DNA from: Lepeophtheirus salmonis
Lineage: Eukaryota > Arthropoda > Copepoda > Siphonostomatoida > Caligidae
Assembly: GCF_016086655.4 (NCBI RefSeq)
Contig: NC_052137.2
Span: 5,518,001-5,582,000, forward strand
Direction: 5' to 3'
Length of the DNA: 64,000 bases
The notes below the pieces were generated by a model. The model was given only the letters and a program-made list of their open reading frames with translations. It made no database searches and was not told the origin of the DNA. The translations under genes were made by a program, and so were the position numbers. This document shows, piece after piece, positions 1-12,157 of this stretch (positions within the stretch are counted from its first letter, which is position 1; each line of letters opens with the position of its first letter).

Positions 1-454
1 AATATAAATCTAAAATTTAAAAAAAGGTTTTTTGAGCCACCCACTCAAAAAAAAGTTGAAACTAGCTCAATATTGTTTACTTAACCTCTGAATGATTAAA
101 TATATTTACTTGATTGTTACATCTTTTTTCAACACACTACATCTCAACAGAGATTTCCTTCCTTTTCCATGCTTGTTTCTTTAAATGTCTCACACAGGGG
201 TTTCTCTTTACAGAATATTCCTGAAATAGAGAACTTTTAAAAATCACGATAAAGCCTGAAGTGTGGGATGATCTCACTTTGGCTAAAACCGAAAATATGT
301 TTACATCAGGTTTAGAGAGATTATATAGATGAATTGTTATTGACGTCATTTCTGTTTCAAAATTATGAAGATGGCACAATAATTTCATTTGAAGTTTAGC
401 GTGTTATATAAATCACATTTGTACAACTCCTAAATCAGGATAGGAAGGGAAATC
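1..454. other. AT-rich sequence, nothing recognised
   Basis: No coding sequence with recognisable domains on either strand. A minus-strand reading frame at 137-388 has no family resemblance and is probably chance. Confidence 0.5.
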
Positions 455-475
455 GGTCCATGGATTGAGACCAAA
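455..475. repeat. Dispersed repeat core
   Basis: A 21-bp core reading ggtccatggattgagacc recurs with one to a few changes at 31950-31970 and 41605-41625, each time in a similar AT-rich, purine-tract context. It is probably a surviving core of an old interspersed repeat. The flanks are too diverged for me to set boundaries. Confidence 0.5.
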
Positions 476-732
476 TAAAGGGTCCACGATTTGAAAAGGA
501 ATACATTTCTACATGCAGTCTAAAATCGCGTTATAGAAAAAAGCCTTCAAGACCGAATTGGAAAAAAAAAATCTTAACTCTATAAGTGTATTTTCTTTTT
601 ACCCTTTGTTCACGTACTTGAAGATTAATATCAAATTTTACTAAACAATCCCTCATCTTTCAAATTTAAAGTCAAGGCTATAGGTCTTCATCAATTTCAG
701 CGCAGTGTAATTTTGCCTCATGACATATTTCC

Positions 733-796
733 TGAAGCCATTTTGCATGAAGGATATCTTGACTTAAAGCCATTTTGCTTACAGGATATATCGCCT
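733..796. repeat. Two-unit tandem repeat, 32-bp period
   Basis: Two adjacent units both carry the core aagccattttgc followed by a variant of aggatat, spaced 32 bp apart. The array ends 10 bp before the first mariner of the window. Confidence 0.6.
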
Positions 797-869
797 TCAT
801 ATATTAGGTTGAGAAAAAGGTAATTTTGTATTTTTCGCTTAATTTTAATGTTTTATAAAAAGTATTACA

Positions 870-1196
870 ACTATCCGATTTAAGGCAAGTATGGCATTTT
901 CTGTTAGATAAGTTGTTACCAACGATAATCCAACATCATAGTCCTATTTTCGTAGAAGCTCTTTTCCCTATTGACAAAAACCACAGACAACCACAGCTCT
1001 CTATTCAGGCCAAATTTGTACCTCCAAGCGCGTATGTCATAGACAAGAACAGGTGGTAGTTATTTGGTTCCATGTCTGGACTGTAGAGTAGTTGCATAAG
1101 GACTTCCCATCTTAGCTCCCAGTGCTTCTGGTACGTCATCAAAGATGTGTGCGGCCTGGCCCTGTCTCGATGAAACACGAATCCTCTCCTATACAC
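870..1196 (-). pseudogene. Mariner transposase, C-terminal half
   Basis: The reading frame contains FHRDRARPHTSLM, the diverged form of the mariner catalytic block FHQDNARPHTS, followed by YSPDMEPNNYHLF, equivalent to YSPDLAPSDYHLF. There are 34 residues between the aspartate of HRD and the position of the third catalytic residue, as in DD34D mariners, but that position is Asn instead of Asp. The enzyme would be inactive. Downstream, a second frame gives the C-terminal MLDYRWQQ motif, followed by further stops. This is a dead copy. Related copies are at 28400-28916 and 44650-44837. Confidence 0.85.
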
Positions 1197-1631
1197 AATT
1201 CATTTTGTATCCAGTCTTTTTCAAAATGTTTAAAAACGGTTTTATGATCGATCTTCAGTTCCTGGGTGATTTTTGTTTTGATTTATGGTCTTTTTTTATT
1301 AACTATTACATTTTAGACCAATTAATAATTATATAAAATACCTGGCGGAATTGCATAATATCAATATACGTAAATAAGCATTTTAGTTTAAAATTAGACC
1401 TCCAGAGATAGACCAATTCTTCCGTTCTTTTTTGTTATGTCTCAATTTCAAAAATTCTATAAAAAACAAAGTGTTCATTGAACAATATTGGAAGCAATTT
1501 TGTTAATGAAAATATTCAAAAAATAGACAAAAATACTAAAAAAACGTAAAAATTACATTAATAAATATTTCCACAGTTATAACTTATCCGAAGGACGCTG
1601 ATGCTTTCTAAAAATATTCACTATATTTTTC

Positions 1632-1934
1632 TTAATTTTTTAGGTGATGTTCTGATTCAGAGAGTATTAACCTACCGATGTCATAAGCAAATAAGTCATA
1701 GACCATTTGTATTTTGATACTAAAAACAACGCATCTTCTTGTGACATCTATTAAAATGCCTCTAAAATCTTCTGTTCTAATCGGCTCTCTCAAAGTGAGT
1801 TTTTTGCCAATATATACCTTAGAATTTAAAAGTCCATAGTATATTGCCTTGGTTTTTGGAGACAAATTCCTTCTCACAGATAATTCGAAAAGAAAATGGT
1901 GGATAGATGACTTTGTATATATGAAACCCTTCAA
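1632..1934 (-). CDS. Unassigned reading frame inside mariner copy 1
   Basis: A 100-codon open frame with a basic, mixed composition including LTLREPIRTEDFRGILIDV. It does not look like mariner transposase and lies in the stretch that lengthens this copy. I do not recognise a family. It could be a fragment of a retroelement ORF1 or gag, or chance. It has no start context or partner exon that I can defend. Confidence 0.25.
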   Translation of the reverse strand: MKGFIYTKSSIHHFLFELSVRRNLSPKTKAIYYGLLNSKVYIGKKLTLREPIRTEDFRGILIDVTRRCVVFSIKIQMVYDLFAYDIGRLILSESEHHLKN

Positions 1935-2415
1935 ATTTAGAGATAGAAATAGTCTAAGTATTTCCGTCTACCGTCTTCCGGTATTACTACCGTCCAAGAT
2001 TCCACATGTGAATATTATAGTTTTTTCGAAATTTTCGACAACAGGGTCTGCCAGTGCGACGTGCACTATTCACCTCCACTAACCAGCACGAAATCAATCG
2101 AACCCCTGTTGTGTAACACGAAAGGGTATGGACCCAGTAAACATTGCAAACTATTTTAGTAACCTTTTGTGCGTTTTCCTTTCATGGAGTAAAAATGTAA
2201 ATGACGGCGAATTTCTTCGGTTGACACCTCCATACTCATACACCATAATAATTCACAACTGAACTGACCAAGCGCAATACTTTCCAAAAAACGTTTGTAG
2301 TATACACTCACACCTTTTCAATACCTTATCGTATGATCCAATGCACCAATAATGAACAATATTTGGTTAATTAAAAAAAGGGCGGGAAATATTGAAATAC
2401 TTTTCCCGCAACCTA

Positions 2416-5334
2416 ATAAAAAGTCTATAAACCTATAAAGAAATTAGATTTATAGGTCATTTTTGTAATTTATGATTAAAATTGATGTTTTAATGAAAAT
2501 TTGCAATGTTTATTTCCATTTATATTAATAAATATTACATATTTTTATATTGAAAATTGAATGCTAAATGTTGTTCGGCAAAATAGTTTAAGGAAAAACT
2601 AACGGGTACCATAATTTCTACTGTTCCCCCTCCCCCACCAAGAAAGAAACAGTTGGAATTAGGCTGGTATCCATTTCCAAAAAAATGTATAAGTTAATTA
2701 TATGAAGAGTAGTTTTTAGTTTCTAAAGGTGTTATTATTTCGTTCTTGAAGAGAAAGCATCCAAGAATAATGATTTTACAATGAATGAATGTGTTCATGA
2801 AAGTCTGACGGTAACATTAGAGATTTGTTGGTAATGTAATAAACAGATACCATTCTTGGACTCAAGATGAATTGAGGATCGACATTTCCCGCCTATGCCC
2901 TTGTTCTGTAAGAAGTGGAATTTGTATGACTTTATTTCATTGCTAGATAATAGATAAAACTTCTTAAAATTCTGCAGTGAGCAATTCGAAGAAGATTTTT
3001 ATTAATTCTTGGAGCAAAAAGATGGATTCTCGACCACGTAAATTGCAAGTACTGTCTTTGCAATGGAACTTTCAAATGATGTTCAATTATATATTATCTG
3101 CTTATTTACCATTATAGCACAAACATATATACCTCATCTTTTCGGGGTTACTTTCAGTGATAGTATACATACATTTTTGCCGATGAGCGGACAATTCCCA
3201 GTGAGTTCCCATCTTTATTATATTAATAAATCAATTTCAAAGAAAACAAAAAAAATGACCATAATTAATTTGAATCCATTTTCTTAAGTCTAAAAATCTT
3301 TACAAGCTTTACGTAACTGTGTTGAATTTAGAGATACCTATTTGCAACTTTATTTAGGGGTATTAGTGGAATTGATCAACGTTGTTAGGTAGAAGGCGAC
3401 TTTAGGGAGACCCTTACCTCTTAACATATCATAGACAGGAAAAAAAACTATTAGAAAAGTAAATATGAAAAATCAAGATCACTCTAATTTTACAAAAATT
3501 AGAATGATTATTTTTAATCATTAACATTTTAATATTTGTATATTATTCGCATTGAGATCATTTAACAACTAGCATGTCATCCTTTGGCAATTTTTCAAAG
3601 AAGACGATATCCCGATTGCTACCTACATATTATGTCTATTTTAAATAATTATGAAAATCAGTAAAAAAATATATATATGTTTATGTTTTTCTATGATCTC
3701 ATGTTTATATTTGCTTTTAATTTTGAAGAATATATCTAAACTAAATACAAAATGAAATTTGTGTATGTTTACTTCCTCTGATAGCAGCTACTTTGAATGA
3801 AACGTCATTAAACATAAGCTCCCATACACTATATTATTTTGTGATAATTACAATTTTAATTTGGGTTTCTTTTTAAATTACCGAAATAGCTTACAATTTA
3901 CAACCCCACCAATATAACCGTGATTCAATGCATTTTTGCAAGAAATATAAGTAATGTGATAATCCTTAAATTATCAACGAATATAAAAATGTTTGCAAAA
4001 AAACACAAAAACACTTCTTTGCCAAAAATGATTCAGATTAAAAAGCATCCTCATTAAGATTCAAATGAATATTTTTCTGCATTACTATTTAAATTAGTTT
4101 TGATATTAAATGTCATCATGAATATTTAATATATTTGAACTTTGGTTTATGCTATCCAATATTTAAATAACTTTTATTCTGTAAGACAGAACATAGTGAG
4201 TGATAGACGAAGAGAAACACTCAAGATTTGTTTTAGAGTTATAATTATAAGTCTTGACAGACTCGTTGTCGAAATGAGGTTCGACATTAGAGTAATTATT
4301 AGAGGATCTCAAATATTAAACATTAAAAGAAAGTCAGAATTTTTATCGAAAAATTCAAATTACTCTGTGGCATCATTCTTCTGTGATAAACACTTTTGCT
4401 TAGAACTTGGATTTTTAACATTTCATAATGTTTCAGTCCTATGAGGTTTTACTGCAACATTAGACTCTTGCATCAGCGGAAAATACATTAAATAGTCCTT
4501 AAACTATATTTTTGCTATTTTTATTTCAATATGACGTACTATTTGGGGGTACTTAGGTGTTGAGTTGTAAAATTCATCAAAAACGGTCAGAATTATGGAA
4601 GAAAAACTCGTGGATTTTAGACAACGACATCGCACAGAGCCACAATTGAGAGCGAATTCAAAGCCAAAAACAATGAAATGATACAAAAAAAGAAGCTTTT
4701 AACGAATAATAAGGAAATATACGAATGAGTCTACAAATTCTGGGACTAATAGATCCATATGATATTATAAAAATTTAATTTTAACATCAAGAGGCCTCAT
4801 CAAATTGTGTTCTAATTTGAACAACAATTTAGAGTTGTCTTTGAATTTTCAGGTCGACATTCTTTTGTGTAACTACTTAATTTTTGATAATAGTCTGGGA
4901 ATATATTTACATTTTTATAATGTTCCTTTAGATGGTCAGATGGGATTGAACTGATTAAGTATAAGTAAAACATTACAGTATATCATTTACTCCCTCCAAA
5001 ATAGAAATCTTCTTTGAAGTCCATATACATCATGTATATTTCCTTCTCTAGGAACGAACTGGCTTGAACCTACACACATTTAGTTGTGGAGAATAATTTT
5101 TTACAGCTTGTTGTCTATTGATCTAAATTTTCCATCCAAAATATGCTCAAATAGATTATTTTTTTGGAATCAATTGAATAAAAAGTGCAGTTCAAATTCG
5201 AAAAAAAAATCATTTGAGGGTTTCTGTCTTTTTATTATCAAGAATATCATATTCTGAGAGATATGAAAATGTGCCGTCGGTACTTGATTTTTTGTTAAAA
5301 ATGGTATTGGTTTATTAAGCCATATCATTTTTTT
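2416..5334. other. AT-rich sequence, no recognised gene
   Basis: Short reading frames at 3063-3287, 4142-4444 and 4504-4686 are AT-driven and show no domain signature. I see no transposase motif, splice-like exon chain or RNA gene here. Confidence 0.5.
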
Positions 5335-5425
5335 ACTGTACTTACTCTCCATTAGTGTATGTTTGTATTAAAACCGGTTTTTAGGGAGATAGGATGAAGT
5401 CAAAAAAAATACAAACGTTTAAAAG
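5335..5425. repeat. Dispersed repeat, shared with 62043-62110
   Basis: The run cttactctccattagtgt followed by a gtttgtattaaaaccg-like block and aggatg is repeated, with several changes, at 62043-62110 on the same strand. The family is unknown to me. The shared block is about 70-80 bp and imperfect. Confidence 0.45.
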
Positions 5426-6054
5426 AGCTCCTCTCTTTACGTCATCCCATGTACCTTACCTTTCGTAATACCCTCAGAAAGCACGTATAATATAAAAAAA
5501 TCAGTTTTTTTAAATGGAAAAAGGTTGATTTATACTATCTTAAATTTTCCAGTCAAGATGTTGTGATAAGCATAAAATGTCATGTTGAGCCCTCAAGGAT
5601 CCAAATGACTCTATCAATCAAGCTGAGAAAGAAGACATAGGGATTAAATGAATAGAACTAAAAATCTGAGAGGATCTTAATCGAAAATTATCAAATGAGG
5701 AAGATTGAACAAGATTTAAATTGTTTAATTTATTTAAAGCAGTAATGAAGCAGATATCTGTAATTATTCCTAGACTAGAAAGTATACCGAAAGAAAATCT
5801 TAGGAATGAGGTGACAAACATATTAATGAAGGAAAAAATTATCACCTTGATTTCTTATAGGTATAAAATGTTCTAAGTTTGCTGTGCTCATTTTCTGATT
5901 CGCTTCATTGCTAGGTATTGGGTTTTTATAGAAAAAAAATAAAATCATCTTATTTTCCTTGCTTTCTACAACAGCCGTCCCTCGTCATTTTTTGTTTGAG
6001 TGTATGTGAATGAGTGAATATTTTGTTACACTATGCAATCAAATTTTTGCCCGC
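5426..6054. other. AT-rich sequence, no recognised gene
   Basis: Nothing recognisable. The minus-strand frame at 5618-5845 has no family features. Confidence 0.45.
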
Positions 6055-6260
6055 CAGCTCAAATCCACATTTTTATTGTTGTTGAGCTATAAAACACGAA
6101 AATGAGTATTAAAATTTTCAACTGGATTAGACTTGGCCTTAAATAACTAAATGGATGAAAACTTAAAGTAATAATATTTGATAAAATACATGCCAGGATT
6201 CGAAAAATAAGTAATTTTGAATATAACTCAAACAAAATTTGCATAATTGTACAAAAATCT
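6055..6260 (-). repeat. Single arm of the inverted-repeat element seen at 25215-25790
   Basis: The segment tttttattgttgttgagc followed by acacgaaaatga matches the left arm at 25215-25400 (ttttattattgttaaagcc, then acacgaaaatga). A weak tail about 200 bp on resembles the agtaaaatgaaag end of that arm. This is an old, single-arm copy. Confidence 0.5.
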
Positions 6261-6363
6261 AGTAAAATGAAAGATCATATTTTGAAGTCAATACTATTTT
6301 CCATATTTTTTTTAAATTGCTTTAATTATAACCAAAACTAGTGTTGTTTTATTTCTTATTTAT

Positions 6364-6400
6364 TCGGTCCAATCCAGTCTTAGGACCAAAGACCTACTCT
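6364..6400. repeat. Dispersed repeat core (tccagtcttaggacc)
   Basis: A short block with tcggtccaatccagtctt is echoed at 24931-24975 (tcgatccagtccagtctt) and, in opposite orientation, near 25915-25945 (ccggactggacaggact). It is likely the remains of one interspersed family. Confidence 0.4.
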
Positions 6401-6517
6401 ACTACTTGGGCAAGAATGTCAAGAAATGTTTTATCCCATATTAACTAATTATTAATATATATGTGGTTCATCAACATAAAATAATCTTGAACAAAATTCA
6501 AAAAATGGATGGAAGGA

Positions 6518-6590
6518 CGTAGCTCAATGGACAACGCGCTCGGGTGAGATAATTCTCTTGAACTTTTCCCCACTCCAAACATTTCAAATG
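6518..6590 (+). ncRNA. Possible tRNA-derived (SINE-like) fragment
   Basis: TAGCTCAATGG is a good match to a tRNA A box (TRGCNNARYNGG). The expected B box about 35-45 bp downstream is only weakly suggested by cttgaacttttcc. No cloverleaf can be folded with confidence. It could be a decayed SINE head or chance. Confidence 0.22.
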
Positions 6591-6721
6591 GACCCAAACA
6601 AATTCATTCGGCAAATTGAAAACCAATCCGTTGGTAGAATTTCGTTTTGATTTCACTGTGACGTCACTGTTGTAGCAGCTCAGATAATTTCATTTTTAAA
6701 TTTTAATAGAAGCGAACAAAT

Positions 6722-8310
6722 GTGGATATGCTTAGCAAAAATGGCATCATCTCGAGGTTTAAAGCGTGTTTTATCGTGGCCTGCTGTCCAAATCCAAAAT
6801 ACAAATCCCAAGTATTTTGCATTTCCTCAGAAAAATTTGATGCTCCAGGGTCTTTGGATCTCAGTCTGCAGGAGAAAAGACCAATTAATATTAAGAATGC
6901 CAAGATTTGTGGCAGAAATCTTACATCCAATGATTTTGAGCTGAATTTCCAAGCTGAACTTCTTGAATTAAATACCAGAAAGAAATTAAAAAAGGATGCA
7001 GTCCCCTCAATCCATATTCCCTTTGCTTCTCAAAGTTCAGATTAACCAAAATCCTCCAGAGATATTCCTAAGGAAACTTGCAAAAGGAAAGAGCTTGTGA
7101 AACATTTATTGGCAGCAAAACCAGTATGGAAACGGAAACAAAGACTGACAATGAAGGGCTCATAGACATTTGTAGCGGGATAACTGACACCTAACAAAAG
7201 CCTTTGAACAAGACACAAAGCACTCAGATTCACGTTTACAGATTTGAAAAAGGAGTCCAGTGTGAGGAAGCATATGGGCCTTTGTTTTAGGAGCACAAAT
7301 GCAAAAATTTGCGAAAAGAACTTTCTATGACGAAAAGGGAATTGTGTTGGTACAAAAACAAGTGCAATTTACTAAACTCAAAGAAGTTTAAGCAAAATTT
7401 AATAAGGACTACTCTTGAAAAGAGTCACTCCAAAATCCAAGTAAGAAGATCCCTGAAAGAATTCAAATCGAGGATACTCAAAATTGGATGTAACCACTGC
7501 CCTCATATTAAAAGCATTAGTTCTCAAGGCTTTGAAAATTTACGTTCCAGGAAAAGTATTCCTTGCCCAGTCACATGACTCAAGAAATATTTCTACTATA
7601 TTTTAAATGTGAACCTCTCTTCCTCCAAGATAGCATCAAAATTATCTCTGAAAAAAGTAGTATTTGAGAAGAATATCAGGAGTGTATGGAGGTTCTTTGT
7701 TTCGATTAAATGGAAGTTAGAAGGACGTTTGAAACTTCCTCTAAAATTAATCAAATATTTGTACCATGGAAAAATCGAAGGCTGCAATGTTGAGAACGCT
7801 TTTTAATATTGACTCCAACCAATATATGTAAAAATTCGACACACATATGAAAAAGAAAGTGTTGTTCTCCATCATTGAGAGGCTTGAACCTGCTGGAATT
7901 TTAATCAAGGCCATTGCTTTGGATTTATGTAACAAATCATTACTCTCCCAGTTACAACTCTCTCGGGACAACTTTTCATATGAAAATCCTATGGATACAA
8001 AACGGCAAATGTATGCATTCCCTGACTATCCTCATTCCCTCAAGTTATTTAGAAATCATTTATTAGATCATTGATACATTTTCAATGGTAATTCTGCAAA
8101 TTTGACTAAAGATGACTTCAAAGACCTTCTTGAACAAGAATTTGGTGAGTTGAAGATAACCTAAGAGTCTCTGAGGGAGGCCTTACGATCCCCTTGCGCG
8201 AGTTTTGGGAAATTTTGTCATTGTCTGAAAAAGCATTTTATTGATTTTCATTCTAACCATGAAGACGCAGTTGACATAAACCCAAACATTTTGAAAGGCT
8301 GTGCATAATT
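6722..8310 (+). pseudogene. P-element-type transposase with THAP-like N-terminus
   Basis: P-element transposases combine an N-terminal THAP zinc finger with an RNase H-like catalytic domain and cut-and-paste DNA. The first frame (6722-7045) carries a degraded THAP-like start (ACCPNPKYKS) and ends like a THAP module (ICGRNLTSNDFE, then LNTRKKLKKDAVPSI). After about 800 bp of interrupted sequence, the frame at 7847-8074 has FSIIERLEPAGI, an intermediate block and YAFPDYPHSLKLFRNHLLDH, typical of the conserved P-transposase core. Coding resemblance continues past a stop to about 8310. Several stops and frame changes interrupt it, so it is dead. I found no clear terminal inverted repeats around it. 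Confidence 0.75.
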
Positions 8311-9789
8311 ATCTAATTTAATTATATCCTAACTGGCCAAAAGAAGTCATCCTATCCTTTGTGACAATAAGGACAAGAATTAGAGTAAATAACCTTAATA
8401 AAAAGCTCAAACTGAATAATGCAAGTGCTATTATGAGAAAAATTAGACAGATTGGTCAATTTACAAATTATCATTTATTATTCATGTTTGTATGTAAATA
8501 AAAAAATGTAGGCTAGAATTTTTACTTATTGCTATTTTTTTATTCACCACTCTTATATTATGTAATAAAATTGAAAATTAGAAAATATATATTAATATAA
8601 GCTTACATAGAGGTAGTTAATTATTATTAATATATACTCAATGTAAATTAATGTTAGTTTTTTGAAAAATATTAGTTCTGAAATTGATTTTTTTATTCTA
8701 TATAGTATCAGCAAAGGATATCGTCAAGGTTCATAACAATCGAAAAAAGTATTGGAAAGGGTTTACTCTTATAGATATTATACAAATATTTTTGATTTGT
8801 ATACTTTTGGGCATGATCCTAAGTTTACCATTGTGTACTATAAATGAATTTTTAATTATATCTATTCACTTAATTTGGGTTGCCTTAGAATGAATCAAGT
8901 CTGAATTTAAAAAACTATTACTTTACTGGTTTATAAGACAGTGTGCGATGTTTATCAACAGAGACCTCATTAAATTTTCCTTCTTCTCTTGATAATGAAA
9001 AAAACACAAGCATAGAATTTCTTTGTTACTAATTTTTGAACTTATTTTTAGAGGAGTGGCAAATTAAAAGGATGACATCAATTACTTTATATACTGTAAA
9101 AGGACTTCAAAGAATATTCCTAGATTAGATGGAGTAAACACAATACTATGTAAAATGTTTACTAAAACTTATTCAGTGAAACTTTATCTGATCAATTTAA
9201 GCAGTATTAAAAAAGGAGACAATGGAAGATTTCACTCTATTTGTTATTGCAACCTAAACGCGATTGTTTATTTGCCAAAGCTGTTAGCATTTTCTTTCAT
9301 TATTGAGGTGAGAACAAAAGTATAAATTTGTTGGCGAACTCGGAGTTGAATGGAGGATCCGTATCGCTGTATTTCATACTTATATCTTTGCTAGATACGG
9401 AGTGGGGTTTGCGTTTATTTCATTTATATCAGAGCAGTTCGCAGCTAATTTCACACAGCTTCATGACAGCTAAGCTACTCTTTTCTCAACATTCTTCAAA
9501 TTGTCAGGCTGGCAAAGTTATTTTATTGTTTTTTTTACATAATGAAAAGGCTTACGGTTTACCGCCCTACTGGACCACACCAAACATTCGGTTGGCTGCA
9601 ATGTTGCCTGTGATCTAAAGTTTGGACATCCTTGCACTAGATTATCAAATTTTTTGCAATGAAATTGTGTCTTACTCAAATCCTTTCAAATCAAATGCAT
9701 GAAACATTTGGTGTTGATGAGAAGTGAATCTTTTATTTCTGTCAAAAATTTGTCAAATCGAATTTGGCGGAGAAAATTGTAAAAAACTG
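8311..9789. other. No recognised gene
   Basis: AT-rich. A plus-strand frame at 9328-9618 lies in a slightly more GC-balanced patch (9340-9600) but shows no domain I know. The rest is anonymous. Confidence 0.45.
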
Positions 9790-10010
9790 AATGCACTAAT
9801 TTGACAAAAAAGTAGTTCATAACAATTATTGGCTTTATTGAAAGGAACTCAAACCTACCAAGCAAAAATTTGGTACTTTTAAACCAAAAAAAAAAAAAAA
9901 GATCGAGAAAAATGTCATTGAAAAAATACCTTCGATAACTGTTCCCTTTTTACAAATATTTCAAAAATAATTTTATAAAAAGGTTCCATAAATTGAAAAT
10001 GTTATATTGA
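9790..10010 (+). repeat. Dispersed repeat, shared with 40830-41045
   Basis: The blocks cactaatttgacaaaaaagtag, ggaactcaaaccta..., aaataattttataaaa and attgaaaatgttat recur in the same order and spacing at 40830-41045. Both copies are about 215 bp and clearly diverged. No coding capacity and no terminal repeats are visible. It may be part of a longer non-autonomous element or a LINE 3' end. Confidence 0.55.
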
Positions 10011-12120
10011 ATATGTTTTGGGATTAAAAACACATATCCAAAATGTATCGTTTTGTGGCATTTCTTCTTAAAAATAGAAAATTGGCCTTGGATGAAAAAC
10101 AATGAAAAAAAGAATGAAAAAATTTGAAAAGTTCTCCGGAAAATGGGAGATATTTCAGTTAAGCATCAATTTTTATGTGTCTAATATATATGTAAACGAA
10201 TGTCCAGACAAATTTCTACAAAATTTTATTTACTTTCCTTTAAAAAGAACACAATTAAAGTCATTCTCATTAACTTGGATAAAGATTTATGGCTTTACCA
10301 CATCTAGTACATTTGTTTTAAGCCTTTAAAGGTTTTCTCAATTTATTTGGACAAAAAAAACTAATTATGTATTCGTCACGTAACTATACATTCTATAATT
10401 ATTCATTGGAGAAGACAATCACTTTGTCGTCATGATGTTCGAGATCATTAAAAACACTCCTACAATGCTTCACACGGACTCGTTTGAGTCACGAATCGCC
10501 TCTCCTAAAGCTCTTTGGCTTCCGCCAAGCGGCCTAGACCATCATTGACACGGTATTCATACTTTTCTTACAAGAACTATAATCATTAAATTAAAAAAGT
10601 ATGCTAAATGATGCAAAATTTATTTGTGTTGTAACCCTATTTGGGGTCGAGGCCCACAGGGTAAAAAATGAAATTTTTTACATTACTTTATATTTTCATG
10701 TGACTCAATTATTAAATGTCATTTAATAATTTTTCAAACCATTACAGAAATCAAGCAATTTTTACAACATTCATCTTGTTTTTTCAACCTCAAATGCTCC
10801 ATTCAGAGTTACACTTTTTGTGGCAACAACCTCAATTCCAACAAGTTATTTAAATTTTTTAAACAATTTTTACAATAATCTAGAGTGTTCTTGAGTATTT
10901 ACCCCGATTACTGCTTTGAATGTTTCTTCTAATTTCACAGATTCAGATTATATGACTTTACCAATATTAAAAAAAACTCTTTTTAACAATACAAAAACAT
11001 TTTAAACTTCAAACTTAAGCTGATGCTACATATTTGTTCAACTTTTTCTGCTCGCTGATTGCTAGTAACAAATGGATGAAACTTTTTCACTGAGTAAAAA
11101 CTTTTCCAACAAATTCTTTATATGAAATTTATATTGGGCAGAAAAAGTTTTTTAGAAGTCTTGAGCATAGTATATGTATACACTATATTTCTTAATGTCT
11201 TGTTTTTCCAGTTTATATATTATTACATTGTTAAGATATATTTTTCTTTTTTTGTATATAATTTTTCTCAGAAAGAAGTTATTATAAGCAATAAAACAAA
11301 TCCAAGACATGTTTGTTGCTTTTACAAAAAAAAACTTGTAATTATAACAAAAAATATGAAATTTTTTGAGACTATAGCTGTGTTTTTATTAAAAACAAGA
11401 GTTTCCGGAATTTGTCAGAATTATCAGGTTATAAGTAGAGTTGACATTCTTGTAATGAAAGAGCTACTTTTTTAATTTAATTTAATTTTTTTTTATTTAA
11501 TCTATTGTCGTGGTGTCAACTTCTCTTTTTGAAGTAAATTATTTTAAAATACATAATAAAGTATATATTTTGGTGGAGCATCGGTCAAAGAGGCAATGTA
11601 TAACTATGATATTTTGCCCGATTGCGTCACTTTTGAGTGTCACTCACCTAGTTAGACTGAGGAGGCTTTTGACCTCTCACCTATTAATTCATTCTTCCTT
11701 GCACTAAACACAAATTACTCAGCACAAGAAGGGAGGTGAGAGAAGAGAAGAAAAGAGTTGAAAATGAGTGGAAAGATCTTACATTCGAAGTTATTTGGAT
11801 GGGTCTTTCGTACAAAGAATTCGGATGTAAAGATCAAAATCGACACATCCTTCCCATTTCCTAGTACATTTTTCTTTCGGATATCCAATCCATAGTCCTT
11901 CAGATCTTCTATTCAATTTCATGGTGAAGGGATCTCACCTTCTTGAACTCACTCTGTAAATTGCATCTCTTTTACTGGAGGGACCTTTCAATGTGCAGAT
12001 GTTCATACACTTGAAGGAGAAGACAGTCTTAAGAGATATATATCCGTGCATCTGACTGACTACGTCTCCGGAAGAAATAAAGTGAGATATCCTCAATCCA
12101 ATCCTATAAGTAAGTATATA
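10011..12120. other. No recognised gene
   Basis: Mostly AT-rich. The 117-codon frame at 11122-11475 is Phe/Ile/Tyr/Lys-rich, as expected from AT-rich chance frames. The patch 10430-10560 has more even composition, but I could not assign it on either strand. Confidence 0.45.
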
Positions 12121-12157
12121 TACAGTGTTGGGCAGCAAAACGTGAACTGTTAATTAA

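Larger units (their letters stand above)
807..2413 (-). mobile_element. Mariner, family A, copy 1 (with internal insertion)
   Basis: The element is bounded by GGTTGagaaaaag on the left and a matching inverted ...CAACC on the right, with TA on both sides as expected for mariner target duplications. The same terminal inverted repeats bound the elements at 28341-29206 and 44614-45622. Transposase is on the minus strand: the C-terminal part lies at 870-1196 and the 5' leader at about 2190-2413. At 1.6 kb it is longer than a usual 1.3-kb mariner. Foreign sequence occupies roughly 1330-2140, including an unassigned reading frame at 1632-1934, so another insertion is likely. Confidence 0.8.

Noticed and set aside
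7042..7296. 84-codon minus-strand frame
   Set aside because: It is antisense to the decayed part of the P-type transposase and has no motif.
11122..11475. 117-codon plus-strand open frame
   Set aside because: Composition is Phe/Ile/Tyr/Lys-heavy, as expected of AT-rich chance frames, and no domain is visible.
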